A stretch of DNA of 64,000 bases from a virus. Location of the stretch: IMG/VR virus record IMGVR_UViG_3300025413_001414, positions 1 to 64,000 of that record; one strand, given 5' to 3'. The notes below the pieces were generated by a model, which was given only the letters and a program-made list of their open reading frames with translations, did not search any database and was not told where the DNA came from. Below are positions 1-8,709 of the stretch, in pieces (the first letter of the stretch is position 1; each line of letters starts with the position of its first letter). The translations under genes were made by a program, and so were the position numbers.

Positions 1-1
1 T

Positions 2-121
2 AAAAACATATTAAAACAAGGTTTAAAAATATTGTCTGGTTCAAGGATTGAGTCGGACATTAAACAAAAACAGGTGGAGGCGTTGTCGTTAGATAAGTCT
101 ATGAAACCTGAAACACATTAG
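2..121 (+). CDS. 3' end of a gene entering from upstream (C-terminal 39 aa)
   Basis: An open frame runs in from the left edge and stops at TAG 119-121. The readable tail is hydrophilic and ends in KPETH. The final codons form the left arm of a perfect 9-bp inverted repeat (113-121 with 129-137). The peptide KPETH followed, past the stop, by SLANV resembles SPETYRSLADK encoded at 2559-2594, so this tail may belong to a small gene family that is decayed in both places. The function cannot be told from this fragment. Confidence 0.5.
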   Translation, partial: KNILKQGLKILSGSRIESDIKQKQVEALSLDKSMKPETH

Positions 122-137
122 TCTTTGGCTAATGTGT
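113..137 (+). ncRNA. Hairpin with TCTTTGG loop
   Basis: Stem ACACATTAG/CTAATGTGT (9 bp) closes a seven-base TCTTTGG loop and is followed by AGTTCATT. The same architecture, with four compensated stem changes, occurs at 2571-2595 (loop TCTTTAG, followed by the same AGTTCATT). A shorter hairpin with the TCTTTAG loop occurs at 2332-2352 and 10782-10802. The compensated changes indicate a selected hairpin. Its role is unknown. Confidence 0.55.
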
Positions 138-338
138 AGTTCATTGGAAAGTAAAAAGGCAAAACAAATGGAGAAAGCCAAAAAGGAACAAGAAGAGAAA
201 GATGACCTTTATAAAAAAATGTTAGGCCAAATTTCAGGTAAATATGATCAGCAAGATAAATATGGTCAGCAAGATTATATTGACTATACAAATGGTATAA
301 GAGGTAAATGGACTCTATCAGATAATAATATAAAGTAA
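132..338 (+). CDS. Small charged protein or gene remnant (68 aa)
   Basis: The frame encodes a lysine/glutamate-rich helix (residues 6-30, SKKAKQMEKAKKEQEEKDD) followed by a Q/Y/D-rich tail. There is no clear ribosome-binding site, and the start lies inside the hairpin at 113-137. The SLESKKAKQ start resembles the YLESVKRQN peptide encoded in the -1 frame at 2594-2692. It may therefore be the downstream half of a broken gene whose upstream half ends at 121. I do not recognise a family. Confidence 0.4.
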   Translation: MCSSLESKKAKQMEKAKKEQEEKDDLYKKMLGQISGKYDQQDKYGQQDYIDYTNGIRGKWTLSDNNIK

Positions 339-341
339 AAT

Positions 342-1066
342 TTATTTCTTTGGTTGCCTTCCATCATATCTTTTTCCATTTTCAAATCTAGATGATTTTC
401 TTATTCCATTATCATGAAGAATACGACTAACTATCATAATAGTTAGTTCTTCTTCCTCTGATATATCTTTAATTGTTTTATTATTTTTAAATTTATTTAT
501 AACAGAATTTATCTTTTCATCACTAAGTGATATTGAATTAGTTAATTTACATCTGCCCCTATCAATTTCAATTCCAGATGATTTTAAAAATCTTGTTATT
601 CTATTTTTAGATATATTATATTTTCTACATATTGCTTTAATTGAAAATTTGTTATCTAAATAATCCTTTTTATATTATCTGCAATCTCATAGTCTATCAA
701 AATATAATTTTTTGGATCAAATCCTTTTGTTGATAACTGCCTTTTTATTATATCATTTTTATTTGGGTTATTTGAGATAGTATCTCCACCATCACCTCCA
801 CTTGATATATTATATCCATTTTTAATGGAATCAAATTTTTTGATATATTGTTTTTCTAACTCATTTAATTTTTCTAAGTTATCGGTCTCCTCTAATATCT
901 CCCATGATATAGAGTCAAATCCATATTTCAATATGGCATATTTCATCTTTGTATTTTTACTTTTATATTTAGAAAAATAGAAATGACTTAATTTTCTGGA
1001 GTCAAAATTAACACTTTTACCTATATAACTTTTTCCATTCGGAAATAATGCCCTATATATTACCAT
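342..1066 (-). pseudogene. GIY-YIG homing endonuclease with a frameshift
   Basis: The first 136 residues carry a GIY-YIG nuclease module (VIYRALFPNGKSYIGKS near the N-terminus). The frame stops at 656. In the -1 frame the sequence continues from about 665 down to a stop at 342-344, adding about 105 residues with two helix-turn-helix-like segments (SIKAICRKYNISKNRITRF and TIKDISEEEELTIMIVSRIL) as expected for the DNA-binding tail of such enzymes. The shift lies at an A5 run (ATA AAA AGG), so it is either a real lesion, an assembly indel or ribosomal slippage. A TTTTAATATATA box lies upstream. Confidence 0.75.
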
Positions 1067-1128
1067 GCTGGTTTATATATTAAAACTTATACATTAAGTA
1101 TAACTATAAATAAAAAATAAATTCTAAA

Positions 1129-2304
1129 ATGGCAGTTAAGTTAATATTAACACAAATAATGAAGAACGAGTCGCATGTTGCTGCTCGAATGCTCAATTCC
1201 ATCAAATCAATAATTGATGGGGTAGTAGTTATTGATACTGGATCAACAGATGATTCCATAAAAATTGTTGAAAATTGGGGCAAAGAAAATGATATAGAAA
1301 CATATGTTGTTGAAAGAGCTTTTGATAATTTTGAAAATTCTAGAAATGCATCCTTTGATAAGGCCCGTGAAGTTTTTTTATCCAAAAACGATGGTAATGT
1401 ATATTACAATTTTTGGCTTGATTTTGATGAACAACTAATTGTTTACCCAACATTTGATAAGCAAAAGCTAGATAAAGACTTATATATGTTCAACACCAGT
1501 ATTGGAGCTATGAAATATACAAGAAATGAACTATGTAGATTAGATAAAGATTTTAAATTTTATGGGCCAGTTCACGAGTTCATTATTTATACTGGACAAG
1601 ACCAAATCACTTCTGGTTTAGCAGTAGGATTAGATGTTGATGTCAGAATGGATGGTGGATCTTGGAAAGCTGATGTTTCGGAAAAATATAAAAATCATGC
1701 TAATATCTTAGAGGATTATATCACTAAGAATAACGACCCAAGATGGGTATTCTATACAGCTCAATCCTGGCATGATGCAGCATCTATTCAAAATAATAGA
1801 GAAGAAAATGAAGAGAGATGGAGAAGGTCTATTAAATATTATCGTCAAAGAGTAGCCAGAAATGATGGATATGAAGAAGAAAGATATTACTCTCAACTAA
1901 GAATAGGATCGATTATGAGAATGATGGAATCTCCTTGGGAAGAAACACATCAAGAATTACTTAAAGCATACTCTCTTGATCCGTTAAGAGGTGAATCAAT
2001 CAAACTTATTGCTGATCACTATTTAATGATGGGTGAATTTAACTTAGCTTACCTTTATACAAAATTTTGTAAAGTTAATTTTCATGGTAAAAACCCATAT
2101 CCAAACAGATTACTTTTCATCGATGAGTCCTTTTACGTATGGAGAATTTTAGAAGTTCATGCCGCAGCTTGTTACTATACAGGAAGAGTTGAAGAAGCTA
2201 AAGCTAATTATAATGAATTGATTGATGTTCTGAAAAAGAATCCTAAAATGTTCTCTCCAGAAGATATTCAAAAAATTAATGCGAATGCACAATTTTTTAA
2301 GTAA
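1129..2304 (+). CDS. Family 2 glycosyltransferase with TPR-like tail
   Basis: This 391-residue protein starts with a GT-A fold. The nucleotide-sugar motif IDTGSTDDS is at residues 35-43, and a metal-binding WLDFDE is at 96-101. The C-terminal third (about 230-390) is helical and alternates large and small residues (EAKANYNELIDVLKKNP), like tetratricopeptide repeats. Such proteins transfer a sugar to a glycan or protein acceptor in the cytoplasm. In a phage this may decorate virion proteins or modify host surface glycans. A TATAAATA box, the T4 late-promoter form, lies about 20 bases before the start. The acceptor cannot be inferred. Confidence 0.85.
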   Translation: MAVKLILTQIMKNESHVAARMLNSIKSIIDGVVVIDTGSTDDSIKIVENWGKENDIETYVVERAFDNFENSRNASFDKAREVFLSKNDGNVYYNFWLDFDEQLIVYPTFDKQKLDKDLYMFNTSIGAMKYTRNELCRLDKDFKFYGPVHEFIIYTGQDQITSGLAVGLDVDVRMDGGSWKADVSEKYKNHANILEDYITKNNDPRWVFYTAQSWHDAASIQNNREENEERWRRSIKYYRQRVARNDGYEEERYYSQLRIGSIMRMMESPWEETHQELLKAYSLDPLRGESIKLIADHYLMMGEFNLAYLYTKFCKVNFHGKNPYPNRLLFIDESFYVWRILEVHAAACYYTGRVEEAKANYNELIDVLKKNPKMFSPEDIQKINANAQFFK

Positions 2305-2307
2305 TGA

Positions 2308-2595
2308 TTTATATTGAAAACCAAAGAAAACACAGAAGTCTTTAGCTTCTGTGATGAATTTGGTAATTATTCACTAAATTTACTTAAAGGAAAGAGTCTA
2401 TATTAAATATATAATATGTTAGGATATTAAAAAATTCTAGCATCGGCAGGGACTGTCGATTACAGGCGTGGAGCAAAAATAAGACCTGATTAGCTAACTA
2501 ATTAAAATTGGCAGTCTAACTGAAGGCAAAAGCAATGAAGCATCTAAAAAGAAGGAGCTTGTCTCCCGAAACTTATCGGTCTTTAGCCGATAAGT
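2308..2595 (+). ncRNA. Structured RNA element, copy A
   Basis: About 285 bases are repeated with scattered small indels at 10760-11047 (copy B). Predicted helices in order: ACAGAAG/CTTCTGT with loop TCTTTAG (2332-2352); TGAATTTGG/CTAAATTTA (2355-2382); ATCGGCAG/CTGTCGAT with loop GGA (2442-2460); ATTAG/CTAAT near 2489; and ACTTATCGG/CCGATAAGT (2571-2595). In the second helix two C-to-T changes relative to copy B keep pairing only as G-U on the plus strand, which argues for a plus-strand RNA. The last part overlaps a short frame MKHLKRRSLSPETYRSLADK (2535-2597). I do not recognise an RNA family. Confidence 0.7.
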
Positions 2596-2692
2596 AGTTC
2601 ATTATGAGGAGGAATATAAATCTTATTTAGAATCAGTAAAAAGGCAAAATAAAATTGAGGGTATTATAAATAAAGAAAACCACCCGGTCTAA
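2535..2692 (+). pseudogene. Remnant of a small gene beginning MKHLKR
   Basis: The frame from ATG 2535 reads MKHLKRRSLSPETYRSLADK and stops at 2595-2597. The -1 frame then continues as HYEEEYKSYLESVKRQNK to a stop at 2690-2692, just inside the terminator. The join needs the same -1 shift as the related remnant at 2-338. The MKHLKR start is the recurring N-terminal tag seen on many proteins here (for example 11725 and 38825). It is most likely a decayed member of that set. Confidence 0.5.
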
Positions 2693-2709
2693 GAGGTGGT
2701 TTTTCTTTT
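2676..2709 (+). terminator. Rho-independent terminator
   Basis: Stem AAAACCACC/GGTGGTTTT followed by TTTCTTTT. It lies at the end of the copy A RNA and remnant region and before the minus-strand gene at 2731. Confidence 0.8.
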
Positions 2710-2730
2710 GTTATCCTGAGGTAGCAGGCG

Positions 2731-3378
2731 TTATTTTGAAAGTAATTTAATTAAATCTTCTGTTATTCTTGTAATAATCTTTTTACCATCTACAGATATC
2801 ATAGGAATATTGGTTATACAACTATATTTATCATTGCCATCTACTTTAATACGTTCAATCATTTTGCAAATATTTGGGTTATTTGAGTAAATTTTATTAT
2901 AATAAGTTTTTAATTCATTGACAAATTTAGATAAATCTACACCTTTTTTATAGTTATATTTAACCATCTGAAGCTCATTATCTTGACGTTCAACCATTAT
3001 GTACCAAATTGAATTTTTAGAAATTTTTACATTTTCTAAAAAGTTAAAACCTTTAGAAGCTTTAGTTCCTTTTGGTAATTTTGCAACTTTACCATAAAGT
3101 CTAACTTTGTTTTCGTTTTTATTAACTTCAGGCTCTTCTAAACCAGAATTATCTTCCTTATCAAAATCTTGTTGATCTGGTAGGGGTTTCATATATCTAG
3201 TACTAGCATTTTTTGGCTTCTTAGTTGAAGTAATAGGCAAATTTGGATTTCCAGGAATATCCTTATCTTCCATAGGTAGAATCTCTTCAGAAGGTTCTTC
3301 CTTAGGTTTGTTATTAATATCTGAAAACTTTTTAAACGAACTTTTCGTGTTTCCAGTTTCTTCATTCTTCCTAATCAT
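2731..3378 (-). CDS. Hypothetical protein, acidic/proline-rich N-half (215 aa)
   Basis: The N-terminal half (about 1-95) is low-complexity, rich in E, P, K and S, and probably disordered. The C-terminal half (about 95-215) looks folded, with alternating hydrophobic residues (KVRLYGKVAKLP, IWYIMVERQDNELQMVKYNY). A TTTAATATATATAT box lies upstream. I do not recognise the family. Its position beside the baseplate gene group leaves a virion or assembly role possible, but nothing in the sequence shows it. Confidence 0.65.
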   Translation of the reverse strand: MIRKNEETGNTKSSFKKFSDINNKPKEEPSEEILPMEDKDIPGNPNLPITSTKKPKNASTRYMKPLPDQQDFDKEDNSGLEEPEVNKNENKVRLYGKVAKLPKGTKASKGFNFLENVKISKNSIWYIMVERQDNELQMVKYNYKKGVDLSKFVNELKTYYNKIYSNNPNICKMIERIKVDGNDKYSCITNIPMISVDGKKIITRITEDLIKLLSK

Positions 3379-3625
3379 AGATGGTTATTTAGATTTGTTT
3401 AATATATATATTAAAAATTATAATTGTTTTTTTAATTTCTATTATATATAAATTTTAAATTCCCGGCATTGTATATTCTTAAAATTTTACGGTTAGCGAA
3501 CAAGCACGAAAAGAAGCCAGTCGTTACAGTATCCAAGACTTCTAAAATATTTTATTGTCGGAGCAGATATCTTAATATTTACCTCTTTTGTTATTATCAT
3601 TTATACAATTTTTATAGTATATATA
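3379..3625. other. Intergenic gap with a GC-richer block
   Basis: There is no convincing gene. Bases 3460-3565 are less AT-rich than the flanks and carry CAGTCGTTA (3518-3526), a string also present in the structured RNAs at 45273-45470 and 54489-54711. AGAAG/CTTCT can pair across 3512-3542. This may be another RNA gene or an endonuclease remnant. The evidence is thin. Confidence 0.3.
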
Positions 3626-3880
3626 TTAATTTAAATGTTTGTAATAATATTTGTCTACTATATAATTTTTAAAGTTTTTAATAACATTGTGTTCATCAAA
3701 TAAAATAGCGACTAAAACTTGTAATTGTTGTAAAAATGAATTCATTAAATCATTATTGAAAATATAAGGTGAAAGTGTTTTATTCAATAAATTATTTTCA
3801 TAATCAACATAGTCTTGACCAGAATCATTTCTGTGTTTCATATAGTATAACTCCGGTATTTGTCTTCTTTCGTATAACAT
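3626..3880 (-). CDS. Hypothetical protein (84 aa)
   Basis: A short tyrosine- and asparagine-rich protein without recognisable motifs. It lies directly after the endonuclease gene that follows the gp6-like baseplate gene on the same strand, with 13 bases between. It was probably the next gene of the baseplate operon before the endonuclease moved in. Function unknown. Confidence 0.55.
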   Translation of the reverse strand: MLYERRQIPELYYMKHRNDSGQDYVDYENNLLNKTLSPYIFNNDLMNSFLQQLQVLVAILFDEHNVIKNFKNYIVDKYYYKHLN

Positions 3881-3893
3881 ATTTAATTAAATA

Positions 3894-5501
3894 TTAACTT
3901 TGGATTTTGTTTTTATATAAAAATAGTTTGTTACCACTATTATATATTTTTAAATATTTTAATTTTTTAAGTATTTCATTTTCAGTTAGATTTGGATCGT
4001 GACCCATTTTAGTTAAATTTTGCTTTCTCATTGAAAATCTATTTTTCCTATCAAAATTTTTAACATAGAAGTATCCAGGTTTTGTGAATTTTTCAAATTC
4101 AAATCCAAGTTTAATATATAATTTACCAGATGAATAATCATTATTAGAATATGATATAATATTATCAAATTTATAACTAGATATGAAATATTTAAATAGC
4201 TTAGAAGCTCCACCAACTATATTATATCCAATTTTATTACAAAATCTTATTAACTCATAATCACTGTCATTACCATTTTTATTTCCAAGTGATAATCTCT
4301 TTTTTCCAAATGTCATTATAGAAACTAATTCGTCTTTATAGAAGAGTCCAATATTTATTTTAGACACACACCAACCTTGAATGTGATTATTATTGATAAA
4401 ATTTTTAACTAATTTAAAATCCTTTACTTCTTTAATAACACACTTTCTAGCAAAAATTTTATTTGGTGTTTTCCCCAGCTTATTCAATATCATTGATCTA
4501 ACTATTTCATTTTTATTCTTCCAATCATCTTCCCATATCTGAAAAAGATCTATTCCTATTTCAGAACATCTTTTAAATTTATCATAGTGGTAATTCTTAT
4601 CTTTCCAATTTGTAGAATGCCAGTAAACACCATTTAATTCAATTGCTAATTTTTTATCATCTATAAAATAATCTAATTCTAGATTATTTAGAACTTTTCT
4701 ATTTTTGATTTCATATTGAATATTACTTTCATTCAATAAAAATGAAATTTCCTTTTCTGGATAAGATGAGTATATTGGAAAACAAATTGTACATATTACT
4801 TTTTTATTCAAAATTCGTTCCCTTAGAATGTTATTATTTATGACAAAACTATTTCCACAAAAATTACAATCACATATATATCCTTTATTATCATATCCAG
4901 TTATTTTCACTATATAAGAATATTTTTCCTTTATCTGATTTAACGAATCAGATAATCTATTTTTTAATATTTTTTCCCTATCTACTAACTCAAATGGATT
5001 CTCAACTCCATATTTCATCATACAGGTGTTTCTTATCCTTTCTTTTATTTCTTTATTCTTTATAGCAGAATCAACTCCATAAATTTCAATCATTGATTTT
5101 TTAATCTTATCTTTTATTAAATCATTTTTTACTGGGTGCCCTCCATATTTTTTTTTATTAGTTTCTATTATTTTTTTCTTGATCAAGTCCAATTCAAATA
5201 TGTTTTTAACACCATATTTATCTATATTATGATTATTTCTCTTGATGATGGAACACTTTTCAGAGCAACAATATATATCAATCATATCATTTGTATTTAT
5301 TAGATAATTTTCCCATTTTATAGACTTTGTATTGCCGCATATGTCACATCTAACATTTATATAAAAATTTCCCTTTTTAAATGGATAATCAATAGGTGAT
5401 ACTTTTATAAAATCTCCTAATTTTATATCAACTTTTTTAGTTCTCAAATATGATATATTTCTAGTAGAAGCTTTTATACATATCTCATTATCAATTATCA
5501 T
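3894..5501 (-). CDS. KYGV-repeat homing endonuclease, paralogue 1
   Basis: This 535-residue protein has an N-terminal zinc-ribbon-like part (CDICG, later CCSEKC), then roughly 25-residue repeats with the core KYGV (IYGVDSA, KYGVENPFEL), then a C-terminal nuclease-like domain. The nuclease segment has the line ELDYFIDDKK...IELNGVYWHS followed by YHYDKFKRC...QIWEDDW, like a Vsr/PD-(D/E)XK-type fold. Three more copies of this architecture are in the window (34713, 47181, 60275). The start overlaps the stop of the baseplate gene as TAATG, so the element sits exactly at that gene's end and is probably translationally coupled to it. The free-standing homing role is an inference from family and context. 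Confidence 0.8.
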   Translation of the reverse strand: MIIDNEICIKASTRNISYLRTKKVDIKLGDFIKVSPIDYPFKKGNFYINVRCDICGNTKSIKWENYLINTNDMIDIYCCSEKCSIIKRNNHNIDKYGVKNIFELDLIKKKIIETNKKKYGGHPVKNDLIKDKIKKSMIEIYGVDSAIKNKEIKERIRNTCMMKYGVENPFELVDREKILKNRLSDSLNQIKEKYSYIVKITGYDNKGYICDCNFCGNSFVINNNILRERILNKKVICTICFPIYSSYPEKEISFLLNESNIQYEIKNRKVLNNLELDYFIDDKKLAIELNGVYWHSTNWKDKNYHYDKFKRCSEIGIDLFQIWEDDWKNKNEIVRSMILNKLGKTPNKIFARKCVIKEVKDFKLVKNFINNNHIQGWCVSKINIGLFYKDELVSIMTFGKKRLSLGNKNGNDSDYELIRFCNKIGYNIVGGASKLFKYFISSYKFDNIISYSNNDYSSGKLYIKLGFEFEKFTKPGYFYVKNFDRKNRFSMRKQNLTKMGHDPNLTENEILKKLKYLKIYNSGNKLFLYKNKIQS

Positions 5502-7225
5502 TATACGTGATTTTTATTTTTTACATCAATCGTTCCAGTTTTAATAATATTAACAGATTTTAATCCATTGCTTTCAATATCATCACTGTAGTATATATTA
5601 TTTCTATCATACCATCCACCTCTTATAATAGGTAAATCACTTGGGTCAAATATAATATCACCTAAGACTGAATCTATGCCAACAATTTTATTAGGATTAT
5701 ATGTAGTTGATGGTCTTGATATATTTAAAGCATCTTTGGCCGCAAATTGATTTCTTCTATTTTGATCATCCAACATCGATTGTCTGTGATGATCCTCGTT
5801 ATTCTTGGATATAAATGATACATCAACAGACGCTATATCTGTAATGTTAGAAAGATTTGCAACTATTTCACTCTTTGGAATTCTATCTATCTTATTTAAA
5901 TTTAAAAAATATTGTGAGATTGTATCTACAATTTGAGCATTTACATTGTCATCAATTGCATCTGACCAAGTCATTATAAATACATTAATACAATAATAAG
6001 ATAAAGCTGGTGATGAAATTTGATATTTAGTAGTTAAAAGTAAATTACCGCCTGTTTTTAAATACAAATCTATCTTAGAGATTTCATATTTATCTAAACT
6101 AAAAGCTCTTATATCAATAGTAAAATAGTTAGCATTTTGGCTTTTAAATAGAACTATATTTGGTGTAGCAACTATGTAAATTACTCCATTTTGTTGATAA
6201 GCATTAACATGAGAAAATACTCCTAATCTTTTTATAGCATATGCATATTGTTGTGGTAGTCCTAATACAAAATTATTACTAGCAATCGGTAATAATGATT
6301 TAGTGAAGCTAATAGGCTCTTTGTCAGCACCAAAGTTAATATCAGTAAAAATAGAGACATCAAATAAATTAGCTATATCAATAGTATTTCCGAATCCATC
6401 AATTGTAGGATCAACAAATATCCAGTCATTTGGTGTTCTTCTAAATATAGATCCAATAGAGCCATCACTAACTAAGTAATTAACTTGAACCTGTGATGCA
6501 ATTGATGGTATGTAACCAAATCCTGAGTTTCCAAAAATAATATCAATTCCACCATTAAATCCTGTTCTAACAACACATGCCGATTCACCAGGACTCATAT
6601 CATACATTGATTTGTAAATAGTCATTAACTGACCATCAACTAGAACTTCATAATTGAAATTTTCTATATCTTGTTGATTTGATCTAATGGTTGCTTGGAA
6701 AGTTTGATTTTCTGTTCCGTCTCCAGTAAAAGATTGTGATGACCAACCACCTTGTATTATAGGTAAGTATATTTGTGTCGAGTTGGTTACTTTATATGTT
6801 TGTTTATCTGTTCCTAAATTTAGGGAGTATTTTAATCCGTTTGTTTTGTTTTTCAGTAATTGTCTATTCGTAAATGTCAATCTTCCACCTGGGATTGTAG
6901 ATTCTATATCTACACTTGTTTTGATGGAAATTAATAATGTGCCAGTAGCACTTATATTTCTAGTCGGAATGTGACCGGTATAAATGGCTGCGTTTTTAAT
7001 AATTCTTTCATTCACAGAAGCAGTATTTGTGATATCAAATTGTTGTATAGAGTTTTTGAGATATAACATCGATAATTGAAAAAGATTTTCAACTACAGAT
7101 AAAATTTGACCATAAGGAGAACTTGTAGAATATAAAAGATTGGCTTTTGAATATTGATCTTTTAAATATTTTTCTATTTCAGCTTTAATATTAGCAAATG
7201 ATATCTCTGTAAAGGTACTTGCCAT
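5501..7225 (-). CDS. Baseplate wedge protein, T4 gp6 / baseplate J-like
   Basis: A 574-residue protein opening with the typical gp6/baseplate-J arrangement: a helical N-terminus (about 1-90, SFANIKAEIEKYLKDQ, SPYGQILSVVENLFQL), then a beta-rich region and a C-terminal part with NEDHHRQSMLDD. In T4, gp6 forms the ring of wedge subunits around the baseplate hub and triggers sheath contraction. This is the clearest virion structural gene of the window and supports a contractile-tailed phage. A TTTTTAATATATATA box lies upstream. The assignment rests on overall pattern, not on a single signature motif. Confidence 0.75.
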   Translation of the reverse strand: MASTFTEISFANIKAEIEKYLKDQYSKANLLYSTSSPYGQILSVVENLFQLSMLYLKNSIQQFDITNTASVNERIIKNAAIYTGHIPTRNISATGTLLISIKTSVDIESTIPGGRLTFTNRQLLKNKTNGLKYSLNLGTDKQTYKVTNSTQIYLPIIQGGWSSQSFTGDGTENQTFQATIRSNQQDIENFNYEVLVDGQLMTIYKSMYDMSPGESACVVRTGFNGGIDIIFGNSGFGYIPSIASQVQVNYLVSDGSIGSIFRRTPNDWIFVDPTIDGFGNTIDIANLFDVSIFTDINFGADKEPISFTKSLLPIASNNFVLGLPQQYAYAIKRLGVFSHVNAYQQNGVIYIVATPNIVLFKSQNANYFTIDIRAFSLDKYEISKIDLYLKTGGNLLLTTKYQISSPALSYYCINVFIMTWSDAIDDNVNAQIVDTISQYFLNLNKIDRIPKSEIVANLSNITDIASVDVSFISKNNEDHHRQSMLDDQNRRNQFAAKDALNISRPSTTYNPNKIVGIDSVLGDIIFDPSDLPIIRGGWYDRNNIYYSDDIESNGLKSVNIIKTGTIDVKNKNHV

Positions 7226-7334
7226 TTAAAAATAATTTTTTCTTAATGTATATATATTAAAAATTGTAACTCGTATTAAAAAAAAACATCTTTCCACATT
7301 TATATATAGTTATGTAAAAAATTAATCCGAACAG

Positions 7335-8054
7335 ATGGGAAACGATGTGATCACATTATTTGAAAAATATGGTATAAAGGGTGGTTTTGCTGTATTTATT
7401 ATTGTAGCTATCTATATTTTCACAAAAGGTGGTTTATTAAATAAATTAGTTATTTCAATCTCAGAAAAATTTGTTGAGTACTTTATGAAAAAGAAAGTTA
7501 AAGTCATGATTTCTGATGTGACTTTATCTGATATTACTAACCACGATATATTCAATTATATTGATTTCTGGATGTATTCTAGAATACCAACTTTTCAATT
7601 TTCAACTGAATATAGAACCGTTGTTTTTAGAAAATATTTAAGTATTTATCTAAAGAAGCACAAAGAAGATTTACAACAATTTATTAACTCAAAAGCTTTT
7701 ATTAGTATGGATGAGTCAGAATTGTGGAAGAATTTTCTTTCATTAGTCAATAACATTGTATATGATTATGAAAGAGAAATGCTAGATGCGGGCATACCTC
7801 AAATCATTATCTCTAAAATGAAGGCTAAAAATAATGATACGATATCTTTAACTATTGATTTAATTGAAGGTATTTGTAATAGTAAGTTTTATAGTTCAGC
7901 TGATAACTTATTAAAAATTTACTCTATTTTAAATATAATGCTTTCTATTTTAGAAAATACTATACAAAATAGTGAGGCGGTTTGTAACTCGATCAATGGA
8001 CAATTGAAGGGTATGACTTTTACGGACGGTTTGAAAAATTATAAAGAACCTTAA
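7335..8054 (+). CDS. Hypothetical membrane-anchored protein (239 aa)
   Basis: One hydrophobic segment at residues 15-31 (GGFAVFIIVAIYIFTKG) probably anchors the protein in the inner membrane. The rest is mostly helical and soluble (about 40-239). It converges with the kinase-like gene, the two ends overlapping by four bases. I do not recognise the family. Confidence 0.65.
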   Translation: MGNDVITLFEKYGIKGGFAVFIIVAIYIFTKGGLLNKLVISISEKFVEYFMKKKVKVMISDVTLSDITNHDIFNYIDFWMYSRIPTFQFSTEYRTVVFRKYLSIYLKKHKEDLQQFINSKAFISMDESELWKNFLSLVNNIVYDYEREMLDAGIPQIIISKMKAKNNDTISLTIDLIEGICNSKFYSSADNLLKIYSILNIMLSILENTIQNSEAVCNSINGQLKGMTFTDGLKNYKEP

Positions 8055-8578
8055 TTCATTAAATCATAAACCATATCTATTTCAAAATCAGGATCAGTAA
8101 TTCTTAAATCATAATCAGAGAAATTTTTAAAATCTTCTCTATCAGATTTTAATCTTCTGTCAATTGAATCATTATTATCATTTCTTCTGGTGATTCTTTC
8201 TCTTCTTATTTTTTCATCAATATCCAAATAAACAACGAAACACCTTTTTCTATCTTCTACACCTAAAGTGGAAATCTCATGAGGAGTCATAATAAATAAG
8301 TGATTTTTTTCAAAATTATTATTACCAACTGCATAAAACCAGTCGAATTCATTAATTAGAAAGTGTTGATAAGTTTTGATTTGATTTGATTCGAGTAATT
8401 TTTTAAACTTATTATTATCAGTGAATTTATATTCAACTCCTTGCTTTTCTAATTTTCTTTTTGGTCTGGTTGTTATTTTCGGTTCATACTTCAAACCCTT
8501 CTTAATTAGGGCTCTTAATAAATGGTCTTTTCCTGAACCACTCGGCCCACAAATTACCAATTTTTCACTTTTATCCAT
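8051..8578 (-). CDS. Guanylate kinase-like P-loop protein
   Basis: From the preferred start (MDKSEK, 8578) the protein is 175 residues with a P-loop GPSGSGKD at 11-18. TTRPKR follows in the position of the GMP-binding TTRxxR motif, and a late IRRERITRR fits the lid. Guanylate kinases convert GMP or dGMP to the diphosphate with ATP, and T4 gp1 is a phage precedent for deoxynucleotide kinases. The frame is open up to 8635, but the extra 19 residues are hydrophobic and less likely. The usual final lysine/threonine of the P-loop reads KDH, so activity is uncertain. Confidence 0.75.
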   Translation of the reverse strand: MDKSEKLVICGPSGSGKDHLLRALIKKGLKYEPKITTRPKRKLEKQGVEYKFTDNNKFKKLLESNQIKTYQHFLINEFDWFYAVGNNNFEKNHLFIMTPHEISTLGVEDRKRCFVVYLDIDEKIRRERITRRNDNNDSIDRRLKSDREDFKNFSDYDLRITDPDFEIDMVYDLMN

Positions 8579-8709
8579 ACTATTATAGTATGACTCCACC
8601 AAAAAAGTTTGAAATTTTAAATAAAATATAAACAATCCACTATTTCAGAATGACATTACAATAGTTTTATATATCTAGTCTCAACAATAAAAAAAAATAA
8701 TCAAAAATC

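Noticed and set aside
1-338. T4 gene 60-type translational bypass joining 2-121 and 132-338
   Set aside because: A GAA codon before and after the hairpin could serve as take-off and landing, but the stop is not adjacent to it and the related locus at 2535 looks equally decayed. Gene decay is simpler.
2308-2595. Group I intron in the repeated RNA element
   Set aside because: I could not find the P7/P3 core strings of group I introns, and no split gene flanks the element.
3469-3672. Plus-strand 67-residue open frame
   Set aside because: It overlaps the minus-strand gene at 3626, its second half is only translated AT-rich sequence (Y, I, N, F, L), and it has no promoter box or ribosome site.
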